Source: Halococcaceae archaeon
Lineage (GTDB): Archaea; Halobacteriota; Halobacteria; Halobacteriales; Halalkalicoccaceae
Assembly: GCA_007129135.1 (NCBI GenBank)
Contig: SKWB01000217.1
Location: 1 to 13,570, forward strand
Direction: 5' to 3'
Length of the DNA stretch: 13,570 nucleotides
A program made the position numbers and the translations under genes. Numbering within the stretch: the stretch's first letter is position 1; every line of letters begins with the position of its first letter. The notes below the pieces were generated by a model, which was not told the origin of the DNA, made no database searches, and saw only the letters and a program-made list of their open reading frames with translations. Of the stretch, positions 1 to 7,529 are shown one piece after another.

Positions 1-2
1 CG

Positions 3-587
3 GAGTACGGACCGAGCCTCCGGTTTCTCACCGTCGGCGGGCACGTCCAGCGGACCACCCCCTACTTCCCGGCGATCAAGGAGAAGGTCGACGCGCTCGC
101 CGAGGAGACGGGCGAACGCGCCCAGTTCATCGTCGAGGAGAACGGCGAGCGGGTCTACCTCTACACCGAGGTCGGCGCGAGCGCGGTCCAGACGGGCGCG
201 CACGTCGGCAACCGCGGCCCCCTCCACACGAGCGCCGCGGGGAAGGCCATCATGGCGAAGCTCCCGACCGAGCGCGTCGAGGCGATACTCGACGAGCACG
301 GACTCTCGAAGACCGGGCCGAACGCCATCACCTCCACCGAGGCGCTCGCCGAGGAGTTCGAGCGGATCCGAGAGCGCGGCTACGCCTTCAATCGCGAGGA
401 GAGCACCGGCGGCGTCCACGCCGTCGGATCGGCCGTCACGAACGCCGACGGTACCGTCATCGGCGCGTTGAGCGTCTCCGGCCCGGCGAGCCGGGTGAAA
501 GGCGAGCGACTCACCGTGGAGCTACCCGAGGTCGTCCTCGCGGCGGTCAACGAACTCGAACTCCACATCAACCACTCGGTTCACTGA
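3..587 (+). CDS. IclR-family transcriptional regulator, C-terminal effector domain (5' partial)
   Basis: The reading frame is open from the window edge, so the gene begins upstream; 194 residues are visible and the N-terminal winged HTH that binds DNA is missing. What remains matches the IclR effector-binding domain: an S-L-R-F-L segment at the linker (visible residues 5-9), the PLHTSAAGKAIMA block at visible residues 73-85, and a C-terminal stretch with G-V-H-A-V-G, I-G-A-L-S-V-S-G and P. IclR proteins are usually about 250 residues, so roughly 55 are cut off. The internal ATG at 252 lies inside the domain and is not the start. The gene ends 14 bp before the convergent stop of the ThDP enzyme. 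IclR regulators commonly control nearby catabolic genes by binding a small organic acid. That this one controls the adjacent ThDP enzyme/dehydrogenase pair is inference; its ligand is unknown. Confidence 0.86.
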   Translation, partial: EYGPSLRFLTVGGHVQRTTPYFPAIKEKVDALAEETGERAQFIVEENGERVYLYTEVGASAVQTGAHVGNRGPLHTSAAGKAIMAKLPTERVEAILDEHGLSKTGPNAITSTEALAEEFERIRERGYAFNREESTGGVHAVGSAVTNADGTVIGALSVSGPASRVKGERLTVELPEVVLAAVNELELHINHSVH

Positions 588-601
588 AACGGGCTCTCCG
601 C

Positions 602-2212
602 TCACTCGAGGTCGGGTCGGGAGAGCTCGGTCTCCTTCGACGTGATCACCTCGAGGAGCGCGGGCGAGCCGTTCTCGGTCGCCTCGACCGCCCGCTCGAT
701 CGCCGGCCCCAGCTCGTTCGGGTCCTCGACGCGCTCGCCGTGGCAGCCGAGCCCTTTCGCGACCTCCGCCCAGTCCCCACCGAAGGGCGTCTCGTACGAC
801 GCCATCTCGTAGTTGTTCAGGTGGACCGAGAGCACCGGGAGGTCCTCGCGGGCGGCCGTCTCGAGTTCGAGACCGGTCATCCCGATCGCGCCGTCGCCCC
901 AGAGGTTCACACAGACCTTCTCCGGGTGCAGCAGCTTCGCGCCCATCACGAGCCCCAGCCCGTAGCCCAGCTGCGTGGTCTTGCTCCACCCGATGTACGA
1001 CAGCGGCTCCGTGACCTCGAAGAAGGTCGCCAGGAAGTCCCTGGGATTCCCCGCGTCGTGGGTGATGACGAGCTCCTCTTTGTCCAGTGTCTTGTCGAGT
1101 TCGTGGACCACCCTGTACGGGTTGATCGGTGCGTCGTCGGAGGTGAGTTTGGGCTCCCAGTCGGCGAGCCACTCCGCCCTGACGGACTCGATCTCGTCGG
1201 CGACCTCGTCGACACGGCCGCGGTCGGCCTCCACGCGCCCGGAGAGCTCCTCAATGAGCGCGGAGAGGGTGAGCTGCGCGTCGCCGACCAGCGCGTGCTC
1301 GGAGGCGACGTCCTTGTCGATGTCCACCGGATCGAGCGTCGAGTGGACGATCGACGGGCCCTCCGGCACCGTGAGGCCGTAGGCGGTGTCGGTGAACGAG
1401 CAGCCGACGCCGAAGAGGACGTCCGCCTCGCGGACGAAGTGGGTGAGCTGACCGGGCTCGCTCTTGCTCGCCGCACCGAGCGAGAGCGGGTGGTCCTCGG
1501 GGAAGGCGCTCTTTCCGTTCAGGCTCGTGGCGACGGGCGCTTCGAGCGTCTCGGCGAGTTCGGCGAGTTCGTCCCAGGCCTTCGCGTAGTGGACGCCCTG
1601 TCCGGCGTAGATCACCGGGCGCTCGGCCTCGGCGAGGATCTCCGCGGCCCTCTCGACGTCGGCCGGGTCGGGGCCGGAGCGCCGCTGGGTGGAGGGGGTG
1701 TACTCGAACTCCCCCTCGAGGTCGGTGTAGAAGACGTCCTTCGGGACCTCGACGACTGCGGGTCGGGGCCGGCCGTTGCGTGCCGTGCTGAACGCCCGGC
1801 GCATCGTCTCCCCGACCGCCTCGGGGTCGGCGAGCTGCTCGCAGGACTTACTGACCGACTGGTAGGCGACCAGCGAGTTGAACTTCGGGTCGACGTCGGT
1901 CTTCGCGAGGTCGTAGCCCGCGGGGATGGCGACGATCGGCGCGGACTCGCCGTAGGCCTGGGCGACGGCGCCGATCGAGTTCTCGGTGCCCGGACCGTGC
2001 TGGCAGGCGAACGCACCGACCTGCTCCCCCGAGGTGAGTCGGCCGATTGCGTCGGCCATGTGGACGGCCGTGCGCTCCTGTCTGGTGATGATCTTCCGGA
2101 TCCCGACCTCCTCCGCCGAGTCGGTGTCGAACAGCGGGTTGCTCGGGAAGCCGAAGAGGTACTCTACACCCTCGTCTCTCAGTGTCTCCGCGATCGCTTC
2201 GTTGACGTCCAT
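602..2212 (-). CDS. Thiamine-diphosphate-dependent enzyme of the acetolactate synthase/decarboxylase superfamily
   Basis: This is a 536-residue protein with the three-domain layout of the family: an N-terminal pyrimidine-binding domain (about 1-165) holding the catalytic Glu46 in R-Q-E-R-T-A and an HGPGTEN loop at 72-78; a central domain (about 185-320); and a C-terminal pyrophosphate-binding domain (about 360-525) with the ThDP motif GDG (439-441), 24 residues, then NN (466-467). Such enzymes decarboxylate or ligate 2-oxoacids in the cytoplasm. Glu46 argues against glyoxylate carboligase, which lacks this residue. The protein is shorter than typical IlvB (about 570-590) and no IlvN small subunit is adjacent, so a biosynthetic acetolactate synthase is unlikely. 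The overall look fits an uncharacterised group of TPP-requiring proteins. It is divergent from the D-2-hydroxyacid dehydrogenase. The ATG at 2212 has no clear Shine-Dalgarno sequence. Family call is firm; substrate unknown. Confidence 0.87.
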   Translation of the reverse strand: MDVNEAIAETLRDEGVEYLFGFPSNPLFDTDSAEEVGIRKIITRQERTAVHMADAIGRLTSGEQVGAFACQHGPGTENSIGAVAQAYGESAPIVAIPAGYDLAKTDVDPKFNSLVAYQSVSKSCEQLADPEAVGETMRRAFSTARNGRPRPAVVEVPKDVFYTDLEGEFEYTPSTQRRSGPDPADVERAAEILAEAERPVIYAGQGVHYAKAWDELAELAETLEAPVATSLNGKSAFPEDHPLSLGAASKSEPGQLTHFVREADVLFGVGCSFTDTAYGLTVPEGPSIVHSTLDPVDIDKDVASEHALVGDAQLTLSALIEELSGRVEADRGRVDEVADEIESVRAEWLADWEPKLTSDDAPINPYRVVHELDKTLDKEELVITHDAGNPRDFLATFFEVTEPLSYIGWSKTTQLGYGLGLVMGAKLLHPEKVCVNLWGDGAIGMTGLELETAAREDLPVLSVHLNNYEMASYETPFGGDWAEVAKGLGCHGERVEDPNELGPAIERAVEATENGSPALLEVITSKETELSRPDLE

Positions 2213-2242
2213 GGGTCTAACGATGGCTCATTGGGTAACACC

Positions 2243-2252
2243 CCTCATAAGG
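2243..2252 (-). promoter_or_regulatory. Possible TATA element for the ThDP enzyme gene
   Basis: On the minus strand the AT-rich stretch CCTTATGAGG is centred about 36 nt upstream of the ATG at 2212. An archaeal TATA box 25-27 nt upstream of the transcription start would give a leader of about 10 nt, in keeping with the lack of a Shine-Dalgarno sequence. The match to the haloarchaeal consensus is weak, and the call rests on position and local AT content. Confidence 0.35.
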
Positions 2253-2264
2253 TTGTAGGTTCGC

Positions 2265-2297
2265 CCGGTCCAGCTGTCGCCTCCGAGAGGGGACCGG
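2265..2297. promoter_or_regulatory. Inverted repeat in the divergent promoter region (operator candidate)
   Basis: CCGGTCC at 2265-2271 is the exact reverse complement of GGACCGG at 2291-2297, with 19 bp between. It lies in the 124-bp gap between the divergently transcribed ThDP enzyme and D-2-hydroxyacid dehydrogenase, upstream of both presumed core promoters. It could be a binding site for the nearby IclR-family regulator, but 7-bp GC-rich arms this far apart can arise by chance here. Confidence 0.3.
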
Positions 2298-2336
2298 ATC
2301 CACAACGCTCAAACCGGACTCCTGCCTCCAGCTACC

Positions 2337-3275
2337 ATGGACGAGCGACCCGAACTCGAAGCCCTGTACGTACACGAATCGGTGGAGGCGGTCATACCCG
2401 CAGAGCCGTTCGTCGAGGCGTTTTCCGACCTCCCGGTCCCCGCCGACCTCGTCGGCGACGGCGAGCGGTATACGGAGACCGACGCGGTGGTCTCCTACGT
2501 CCCCCGGCCGGAGTACCTCGACGCGGGCTGGGTTCACTGCGCGCGCGCGGGCTACGACGAGTTCGACACCGAGGCGTACGGCGAGGCGGGCATCCCGCTC
2601 ACGAACAGTTCGGGCATCCACGGCGCGACGGTCGGGGAGGTCGCCGTCGGCTTCATGCTCTCGTTCGCCCGGCTCTTTCACCTCTATCGGGATCACCAGG
2701 TCGAAGGCGAGTGGTACTCCCCGGCGTACGACCGACCGTTCACGGTGGAGAACGAACGGCTCTGCGTCGTCGGCCTGGGAACGATCGGACGTGGGGTCGC
2801 AGAGCGCGGTGCCGGCCTGGGGATGGAGGTCGTCGGCGTCCGCCGTTCGGAGGGCTCGGTACCGGGCGTCGACCGGCTCTACCACCCCGACGAGCTCGAC
2901 GAGGCGATCTCCGACGCCAAATTCGTCGCCATCGCGCTGCCGCACACGCCCGCGACCGACGGCCTCTTCTCAGTACCTGAGTTCGAGACGATGCGCGAGG
3001 ACGCCTACCTGATCAACGTCGCCCGCGGGCCGATCGTCGACGAGGACGCGCTGATCGAGGCGATCGATGACGGCGAGATCGCCGGCGCGGGTCTCGACGT
3101 CTTCGAGACCGAACCGCTGCCCGAGGAGTCGCCGCTGTGGGGGATGGACGAGGTGATCCTCACGCCGCACAAGGGCTCTGCGACCAACCGGTATCACCTC
3201 GACATCGCCGAGCTCGTCGCGGAGAACGTCCGGCGATACAGAGCGGGCGAGGAGCTGCGGAACCGGGTGGCGTAG
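2337..3275 (+). CDS. D-2-hydroxyacid dehydrogenase (NAD(P)-dependent)
   Basis: The 312-residue protein reversibly reduces a 2-oxoacid to the D-2-hydroxyacid in the cytoplasm. It has the usual family length and order: a split substrate-binding domain at both ends around a Rossmann domain (about 95-275). The nucleotide loop is GLGTIG (146-151), and the catalytic triad is Arg230 (N-V-A-R-G), Glu259 (before Pro260 in D-V-F-E-T-E-P) and His278 (L-T-P-H-K). After the second strand of the Rossmann fold the sequence is V-G-V-R-R-S (166-171), with Arg instead of the Asp typical of NAD enzymes, so NADP(H) is the likelier cofactor; some haloarchaeal members are known to prefer NADPH. The ATG at 2337 lacks a Shine-Dalgarno sequence and has a weak AT-rich element about 26 nt upstream, consistent with leaderless mRNA. 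Annotation pipelines may call it phosphoglycerate dehydrogenase, but it lacks the C-terminal ACT-type extension. Substrate is not determinable. Confidence 0.91.
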   Translation: MDERPELEALYVHESVEAVIPAEPFVEAFSDLPVPADLVGDGERYTETDAVVSYVPRPEYLDAGWVHCARAGYDEFDTEAYGEAGIPLTNSSGIHGATVGEVAVGFMLSFARLFHLYRDHQVEGEWYSPAYDRPFTVENERLCVVGLGTIGRGVAERGAGLGMEVVGVRRSEGSVPGVDRLYHPDELDEAISDAKFVAIALPHTPATDGLFSVPEFETMREDAYLINVARGPIVDEDALIEAIDDGEIAGAGLDVFETEPLPEESPLWGMDEVILTPHKGSATNRYHLDIAELVAENVRRYRAGEELRNRVA

Positions 3276-3276
3276 C

Positions 3277-4557
3277 TCACACCGACTCCTTCGAGCCGAG
3301 GCGAGAGACGACGAGCGTGAGCGCCGCCGCGACGAGCGCGACGGTGCCGAGGGTGAGGAAGAGCGCTCCGGCGTCGGCGTAGGTGAGCAGGGCCCCGGCG
3401 ATGGCGGCGCCGGCCGCCCCGACGCCGAACATCCCGAGGTAGGTGTAGCCGTAGGAGAGGCCGTGGACGTCGCTGGCGGCGTACTCGGCGATCACGACCT
3501 GGTAGATCGGGGCGGTCGCGTAGAGACAGAAGCCGAGCACCGCACAGAGCGCCAGGAAGGGGACGACTCCCACGGAGGCGACCGGGAGGAACGCGAACGC
3601 CATCACCGAGAGGACGGCGAGCGTCGAGAACAGCGCGTACTCCGTGCGGACCAGGTCCGTGACCCGACCCCCGGCGTACTGGCCGAGGATGCCGATCATC
3701 AACAGCCCGCTGTAGACGTACTGGCCGGGTTCGGCCGTCTGCCCCATCACCGTGACCGGCTCGAACCCGGGGAGGTTCGCGACCATGTCGGGGAGGAAGG
3801 TGAGCAGACCACGGTAGTAGGTGCCGTAGAGCAGCACGACGACGAACGTGAGCGCGAAGCCGAGGGTGAACAGTTTGCGCGAGTCGGCCAGGAAGCTCCC
3901 GAGGGTGAGCGAGCTCTCGGCCGCGTCCGCGTCGCCGACCGCCCGTTCGTCCTCGTCCGTCTCGCCGCCGTCCGCGACGGGCTCCTCCTCGGCGTAGCGG
4001 TCGGTCTCGAAGTCGATCGTCGACCCGAGGACGACCACGACGACCGCCGGGACGACGAGCAGGCCGGCGACGAGGCGCCAGTCGAGGAAGACGAGCGCGA
4101 GCGCGGCGAGCAGCGGCCCGAACGCCGTACCGACGTTGCCACCGACGCCGTGGTAGGCGAAGACGGTCCCACGCTCTCGCGCCCCGCGGCTGATCAGCGA
4201 GAGCCCGGCCGGGTGGTAGATGCTGGCCGCGGCACCCCAGAGGACGACCGCGACCGCGAGGGTGTAGACGCTCGGCGAGAGCGCGAGCGCGAGGAATCCC
4301 CCGCCCATCCCGACGACCGAGACGACGATCAGTCGGCGCGAGCCGTACCGATCCGCGAGCACGCCGCTCGGGACCGCGCCGACGCCGACGAGGCCGTAGC
4401 CGATGCCGACGACCAGTCCGAGCACCGCCGCCGAGACGTCGAAGACGTCGAGCCAGATGACGATGAAGATCGGGATCGACAGCTCGTAGGTGTGGAAGAT
4501 CCCGTGAGCGAGCGCCGTGAAGACGGTTATCGAGCGGTCGTTGTCGTCGAGCGCCAT
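3277..4557 (-). CDS. MFS transporter, Fsr-like
   Basis: This is a 426-residue polytopic membrane protein with about 12 predicted helices in two bundles. The loop between helices 2 and 3 carries the MFS signature GVLADRYGSRR (65-75), with an echo in the second half at G-G-R-V-T-D (296-301). A central cytoplasmic loop (about 182-216) is strongly acidic, as expected in a halophile. The segment with Y-H-P-A-G (114-118) and H-G-V-G-G-N-V-G (136-143) resembles the fosmidomycin-resistance (Fsr) branch of the superfamily, which would suggest export, though this does not define a substrate. Its stop is one base from the convergent stop of the D-2-hydroxyacid dehydrogenase. It lies 93 bp downstream of the malic enzyme gene on the same strand but has its own TATA-like element, so it may be transcribed separately. 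Transport of an organic acid is inference from context. Confidence 0.86.
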   Translation of the reverse strand: MALDDNDRSITVFTALAHGIFHTYELSIPIFIVIWLDVFDVSAAVLGLVVGIGYGLVGVGAVPSGVLADRYGSRRLIVVSVVGMGGGFLALALSPSVYTLAVAVVLWGAAASIYHPAGLSLISRGARERGTVFAYHGVGGNVGTAFGPLLAALALVFLDWRLVAGLLVVPAVVVVVLGSTIDFETDRYAEEEPVADGGETDEDERAVGDADAAESSLTLGSFLADSRKLFTLGFALTFVVVLLYGTYYRGLLTFLPDMVANLPGFEPVTVMGQTAEPGQYVYSGLLMIGILGQYAGGRVTDLVRTEYALFSTLAVLSVMAFAFLPVASVGVVPFLALCAVLGFCLYATAPIYQVVIAEYAASDVHGLSYGYTYLGMFGVGAAGAAIAGALLTYADAGALFLTLGTVALVAAALTLVVSRLGSKESV

Positions 4558-4585
4558 CGAACGCTGAGGGAGAGAACGTCGGGTC

Positions 4586-4593
4586 GTTTAATC
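4586..4593 (-). promoter_or_regulatory. TATA-like element for the MFS transporter gene
   Basis: On the minus strand GATTAAAC is centred about 33 nt upstream of the ATG at 4557. It is the most AT-rich spot in an otherwise GC-rich 93-bp gap. It would place the transcription start a few bases before the ATG, giving an almost leaderless transcript. It suggests that the transporter need not depend on read-through from the malic enzyme gene. Confidence 0.45.
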
Positions 4594-4650
4594 GCTTCGT
4601 TGTGGGTCCGTCCTACCGCCTTCCCGGCGGCGCGACGGCCCCGATCGGCG

Positions 4651-6903
4651 TCACTCCTCCTGGGCGTCGACCACGGCGACGGCCGCGAGGTTGACGATGT
4701 CCTTCACCTCGTCGCCGCGCTGGAGCACGTGGACCGGCTTGTCCATCCCGACGAGCATCGGGCCGGTCGCCTCCGCCCCGCCCAATCGCTGGAGGAGCTT
4801 GTACGCGATGTTGCCGGCCTCGAGGTTCGGGAAGACTAGCACGTTCGCCGGCTCCTCCAGTTCGGAGAACTCGTAGGTGCCCGTCAGGATCTCCTCGACC
4901 ACCGCGGTGTCGGCCTGCATCTCGCCGTCGACCGGGAAGTCGACCTCGGGGTCCTCCCGGAGGAGCTTCGCCGCGTCACGGGGCTTTCGCGTCCCCTCGT
5001 TGTCGACGCTGCCGAAGTTCGAGTACGAGAGCATCGCCGCCCGGGGTTCGACGTTGAACCGGCGGGCGAGCTTCGCCGTCTGCTTCGTCACCTCCGCGAG
5101 CACCTCCTCGTCGGGGTCCTGGTTCACCGTCGCGTCTGCGAGGAAGACCACCTGGTTCTGGAAGGCGAGCATGTAGACGCCGGCGGCGTAGTTCACGTCC
5201 TCCGCGGTGCCGATCACCTGCAGCGGCGGGCGCAGCGCCGTCGGGTAGTGGTGGGTGAGCCCCGTGAGCATCGCGTCGGCCTCGCCGGCGTCGACGAGCA
5301 CGCTCCCGAGGTAGTTCGAGTCGGTCTCGACGAGGTCGGCCGCCTCGCTTCGGGTGATGCCCTTTCGCTTTCGTTTCTCGTAGAGCGCGTCGGCGTAGCC
5401 GTCGAGTTTCCCCTCCGAGAGGTCGACGACCTCGGGTTCGTACTCCAGACCCAGCCGGGCGATCGTCCGGTCGATCTCCGCCCGTTCGCCGATCAGCACC
5501 GGCTCCGCGATCCCCTCCTCCTCGATCTGGTAGGCCGCGCGGATCATCTTCTCGTCCTCGCCCTCGGCGAGCGCGAGGCGTTTCGGCTCGCTCTTCGCCT
5601 TGTTCAGCACGACCCGCATCATCTCGCGTGACTTCCCGAGGCGCGCTTCGAGCTCCTCTCTGTACTCGTCGATCTCGATCTCCTTTCGCGCCGCACCGCT
5701 GTCCATGGCCGCCTGCGCGACGGCCGGCGAGAGCTCGAACAGCACCCTGGGGTCGACCGGCTTCGGGATGATGTACTCGGGGCCGAACTGGAGCGGCTCG
5801 CTCCCCCCGTAGGCTTTCACCACCGCGTCGGGGACGTCCTGTTTCGCGAGGTCGGCGATCGCCTCCGCGCAGGCGATCTTCATCGCCTCGTTGATCTCGG
5901 TCGCCCGGACGTCGAGCGCACCGCGGAAGATGAACGGGAAGCCGATGACGTTGTTCACCTGGTTCGGGTAGTCCGAACGCCCGGTCGCCATGATCACGGT
6001 GTCGTCGCGGGCCGCTTTCGCGTCCTCGTAGGTGATCTCCGGGTCGGGGTTCGCCATCGCGAAGATGATCGGGTTCTCGGCCATCGACCGGACCATCTCC
6101 TGGCTCACGATGCCGGCGATCGAGAGGCCGACGAGCACGTCCGCACCCTCCACCGCGTCGGCCAGCCCCCCCTCATCGCGGTCGCTCGCGAACTCGCGTT
6201 TGTACTCGTTGACCTCCTCGGCGCGGGACTCGGTGATGATCCCCGAGGAGTCACACATCGTGATGTTCTCGCGCTGGACCCCGAGCGAGACGTAGAAGCG
6301 GGCGCTCGCGAGCGCGCTCGCGCCCGCACCGGAGAAGACGACCTCGAGCTCCGAGAGCTCCTTTCCGGCGAGTTCGGCGGCGTTCAGCAGCGCCGCCCCG
6401 GAGATGATCGCGGTGCCGTGCTGGTCGTCGTGGAAGACGGGGATCGACATCCGCTCGCGGAGGGTCTCCTCGATCTCGAAACACTCGGGCGCCTTGATGT
6501 CCTCTAAGTTCACGCCGCCGAACGTCGGCTCCATCAGTTCGACCGCGCGAACGAACTCCTCGGTGTCGGTCGTGTCGAGTTCGATGTCGAAGACGTCGAT
6601 GTCCGCGAACCGCTTGAAGAGCACGCCCTTGCCCTCCATCACGGGCTTCGAGGCGGCCGCGCCGATGTCGCCGAGACCCAACACCGCGGTGCCGTTCGAG
6701 ACGACGCAGACGAGGTTGCCCTTCGCGGTGTAGCTGTAGACCTCCTCGGGGCGCTCGGCGATCACCTCACACGGCCGGGCGACGCCCGGCGAGTAGGCGA
6801 GGCTCAGATCCCGCTGTGTGTTCGTCGGTTTGGTCGTGGCGATCTCGATCTTACCCGGCGGGTCGGTCCGGTGGTACTCAAGCGCGTCGTCTTCGAGTGA
6901 CAT
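4651..6903 (-). CDS. maeB: Malic enzyme with C-terminal phosphotransacetylase-like domain (MaeB type, probably NADP-dependent)
   Basis: Malic enzyme decarboxylates malate to pyruvate and CO2 while reducing NAD(P)+, linking the TCA cycle to pyruvate and NADPH supply. The 750-residue length is normal for the MaeB fusion. The N-terminal malic domain has YSPGVARPC (37-45, Tyr37 likely catalytic), the likely catalytic Lys92 in E-G-K-G, and metal ligands around E134-D135 and D159-D160 (FHDDQHGT, 157-164). The nucleotide-binding domain follows with GAGAS (192-196). Residues about 425-750 form a PTA_PTB domain with S-N-F-G-S (628-632) and FPNLEAGN (691-698). In known MaeB proteins this domain is thought to be a regulatory site for acetyl-CoA rather than an active transacetylase. 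The ATG at 6903 has a T-rich promoter element 27 nt upstream and no Shine-Dalgarno sequence, fitting a leaderless mRNA. It is divergent from lutC, so the two sides could share control. Confidence 0.94.
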   Translation of the reverse strand: MSLEDDALEYHRTDPPGKIEIATTKPTNTQRDLSLAYSPGVARPCEVIAERPEEVYSYTAKGNLVCVVSNGTAVLGLGDIGAAASKPVMEGKGVLFKRFADIDVFDIELDTTDTEEFVRAVELMEPTFGGVNLEDIKAPECFEIEETLRERMSIPVFHDDQHGTAIISGAALLNAAELAGKELSELEVVFSGAGASALASARFYVSLGVQRENITMCDSSGIITESRAEEVNEYKREFASDRDEGGLADAVEGADVLVGLSIAGIVSQEMVRSMAENPIIFAMANPDPEITYEDAKAARDDTVIMATGRSDYPNQVNNVIGFPFIFRGALDVRATEINEAMKIACAEAIADLAKQDVPDAVVKAYGGSEPLQFGPEYIIPKPVDPRVLFELSPAVAQAAMDSGAARKEIEIDEYREELEARLGKSREMMRVVLNKAKSEPKRLALAEGEDEKMIRAAYQIEEEGIAEPVLIGERAEIDRTIARLGLEYEPEVVDLSEGKLDGYADALYEKRKRKGITRSEAADLVETDSNYLGSVLVDAGEADAMLTGLTHHYPTALRPPLQVIGTAEDVNYAAGVYMLAFQNQVVFLADATVNQDPDEEVLAEVTKQTAKLARRFNVEPRAAMLSYSNFGSVDNEGTRKPRDAAKLLREDPEVDFPVDGEMQADTAVVEEILTGTYEFSELEEPANVLVFPNLEAGNIAYKLLQRLGGAEATGPMLVGMDKPVHVLQRGDEVKDIVNLAAVAVVDAQEE

Positions 6904-6926
6904 ACCGTGAGATACCCCGCCCCTCT

Positions 6927-6933
6927 CAAAAAG
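6927..6933 (-). promoter_or_regulatory. TATA-like element for maeB
   Basis: On the minus strand the sequence CTTTTTG is centred 27 nt upstream of the maeB ATG. At that distance transcription would begin at or next to the A of the start codon, the usual leaderless arrangement in haloarchaea. No Shine-Dalgarno sequence precedes this ATG, which supports the reading. Confidence 0.5.
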
Positions 6934-6957
6934 GTGTCGTCGTTAGCGGGGAGGCGT

Positions 6958-6973
6958 TTCGACGGTCGTCGAA
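6958..6973. promoter_or_regulatory. 16-bp perfect palindrome between maeB and lutC (operator candidate)
   Basis: TTCGACG (6958-6964), a 2-bp spacer GT, then CGTCGAA (6967-6973) form a perfect 7-2-7 inverted repeat. It lies in the 116-bp divergent gap, 46 bp before the lutC ATG and about 24 bp upstream of the maeB TATA-like element, so it is upstream of both core promoters. That position suits an activator, or a shared regulator, of the two transcription units. The regulator is unknown. CGTCGA words are common in haloarchaeal genes, which tempers the call. Confidence 0.5.
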
Positions 6974-6999
6974 CTCCGGCACTGGAAAGAGTGAAACGG

Positions 7000-7017
7000 C
7001 TCCGCTCCAACGCGGAG
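7000..7017 (+). promoter_or_regulatory. Inverted repeat next to the lutC start
   Basis: CTCCGC (7000-7005) and GCGGAG (7012-7017) are exact reverse complements separated by TCCAAC, ending two bases before the lutC ATG at 7020. If the transcript is leaderless this would be DNA over the initiator region and could bind a repressor. If there is a leader it would be a hairpin masking the start. Short GC-rich arms make chance possible. Confidence 0.3.
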
Positions 7018-7019
7018 AC

Positions 7020-7529
7020 ATGGCAACGACACACACGATGGGGGCGTTCGAACGCTCGCTCGCCGCCCTCGACGTGGGCTTTTCGCGTACCGATCCCGAC
7101 GGGTTCGAGGCGGCGCTCTCCGATACGATCACCGAGCCTGCGGTCGGCGCCCGACTCGGGTTCGAGGGGCTCGCCCTCCCCGAGAGCGTGACCCTCGATC
7201 CGAGCCCGAGAGAGCTCGAGGAGGCCGTCACGGGCGTCACGGCCGCCTCCTTCGCGGTCGCCGAGTACGGTTCCCTGATACTGCCCTCGACGCCGGACGG
7301 AAGCGAGATCGTGAGTGTGTTCTGTGACCACCACGTCGCCGTCCTCGCCGAGAGCGATCTCGTACTCGACGTCCCGACGGCGTTCGCCCGACTCTCCGAG
7401 GAGGTCGGCGAGGCGAGAGCCAGCGCGATCGTCGCGACCGGTCCGAGCGCGACCGCCGACATGGGCGAACTCGTCCGGGGCGCACACGGCCCGAAGACCG
7501 TCGACGTACTGCTCGTGGAGGGGCTGTGA
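7020..7529 (+). CDS. lutC: LUD-domain protein LutC (L-lactate utilisation)
   Basis: The 169-residue protein belongs to the LUD/LutC family, one part of the iron-sulfur L-lactate oxidation complex that converts lactate to pyruvate. Family traits include A-A-S-F-A-V-A-E-Y-G-S-L (about 75-86), the S-V-F-C-D-H-H-V-A-V segment in the middle, and the ending G-P-S-A-T-A-D-M-G-E-L-V-R-G-A-H-G-P, typical of the LUD C-terminus. It is shorter than many bacterial LutC proteins (about 240 residues), lacking much of the N-terminal part. The frame stays open upstream to about 6816, but that stretch overlaps maeB in antisense and the divergent promoter; ATG 7020 (M-A-T-T-H-T) fits the gap. A second ATG at 7038 is possible. 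Its stop codon overlaps the lutB start (GTGA), indicating translational coupling. It has no Fe-S cysteines of its own and probably works with LutB. Confidence 0.88.
   Translation: MATTHTMGAFERSLAALDVGFSRTDPDGFEAALSDTITEPAVGARLGFEGLALPESVTLDPSPRELEEAVTGVTAASFAVAEYGSLILPSTPDGSEIVSVFCDHHVAVLAESDLVLDVPTAFARLSEEVGEARASAIVATGPSATADMGELVRGAHGPKTVDVLLVEGL
7517..7521 (+). promoter_or_regulatory. Shine-Dalgarno sequence for lutB within the end of lutC
   Basis: GGAGG lies four bases before the GTG start codon of lutB at 7526, inside the last codons of lutC. With the four-base overlap (GTGA) this supports GTG 7526 as the start and reinitiation by ribosomes finishing lutC, even though the genes at the head of transcripts here appear leaderless. 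Confidence 0.55.

Noticed and set aside
602..2212. Glyoxylate carboligase or acetolactate synthase as a specific name for the ThDP enzyme
   Set aside because: The catalytic Glu46 argues against glyoxylate carboligase; the shorter length and lack of a small subunit argue against a biosynthetic acetolactate synthase.
740..2980. Very long open frame (746 codons) on the plus strand
   Set aside because: It runs antisense through the ThDP enzyme, across the promoter gap and out of frame through the D-2-hydroxyacid dehydrogenase. Its product is Arg/Gly-rich with no recognisable domain; it is a by-product of high GC and codon bias.
4616..4630. CCGCC-TTCCC-GGCGG stem-loop after the maeB stop
   Set aside because: It could be a terminator, but no T-run follows on the minus strand and such GC-rich arms are common by chance here.
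3463..4839. 458-codon open frame on the plus strand
   Set aside because: Antisense to the MFS transporter and the end of maeB; highly charged, repetitive composition without motifs.
6816..7019. Upstream extension of lutC to an earlier ATG
   Set aside because: It would overlap the start of maeB in antisense and swallow the divergent promoter region, and the added residues do not look like a LUD domain.
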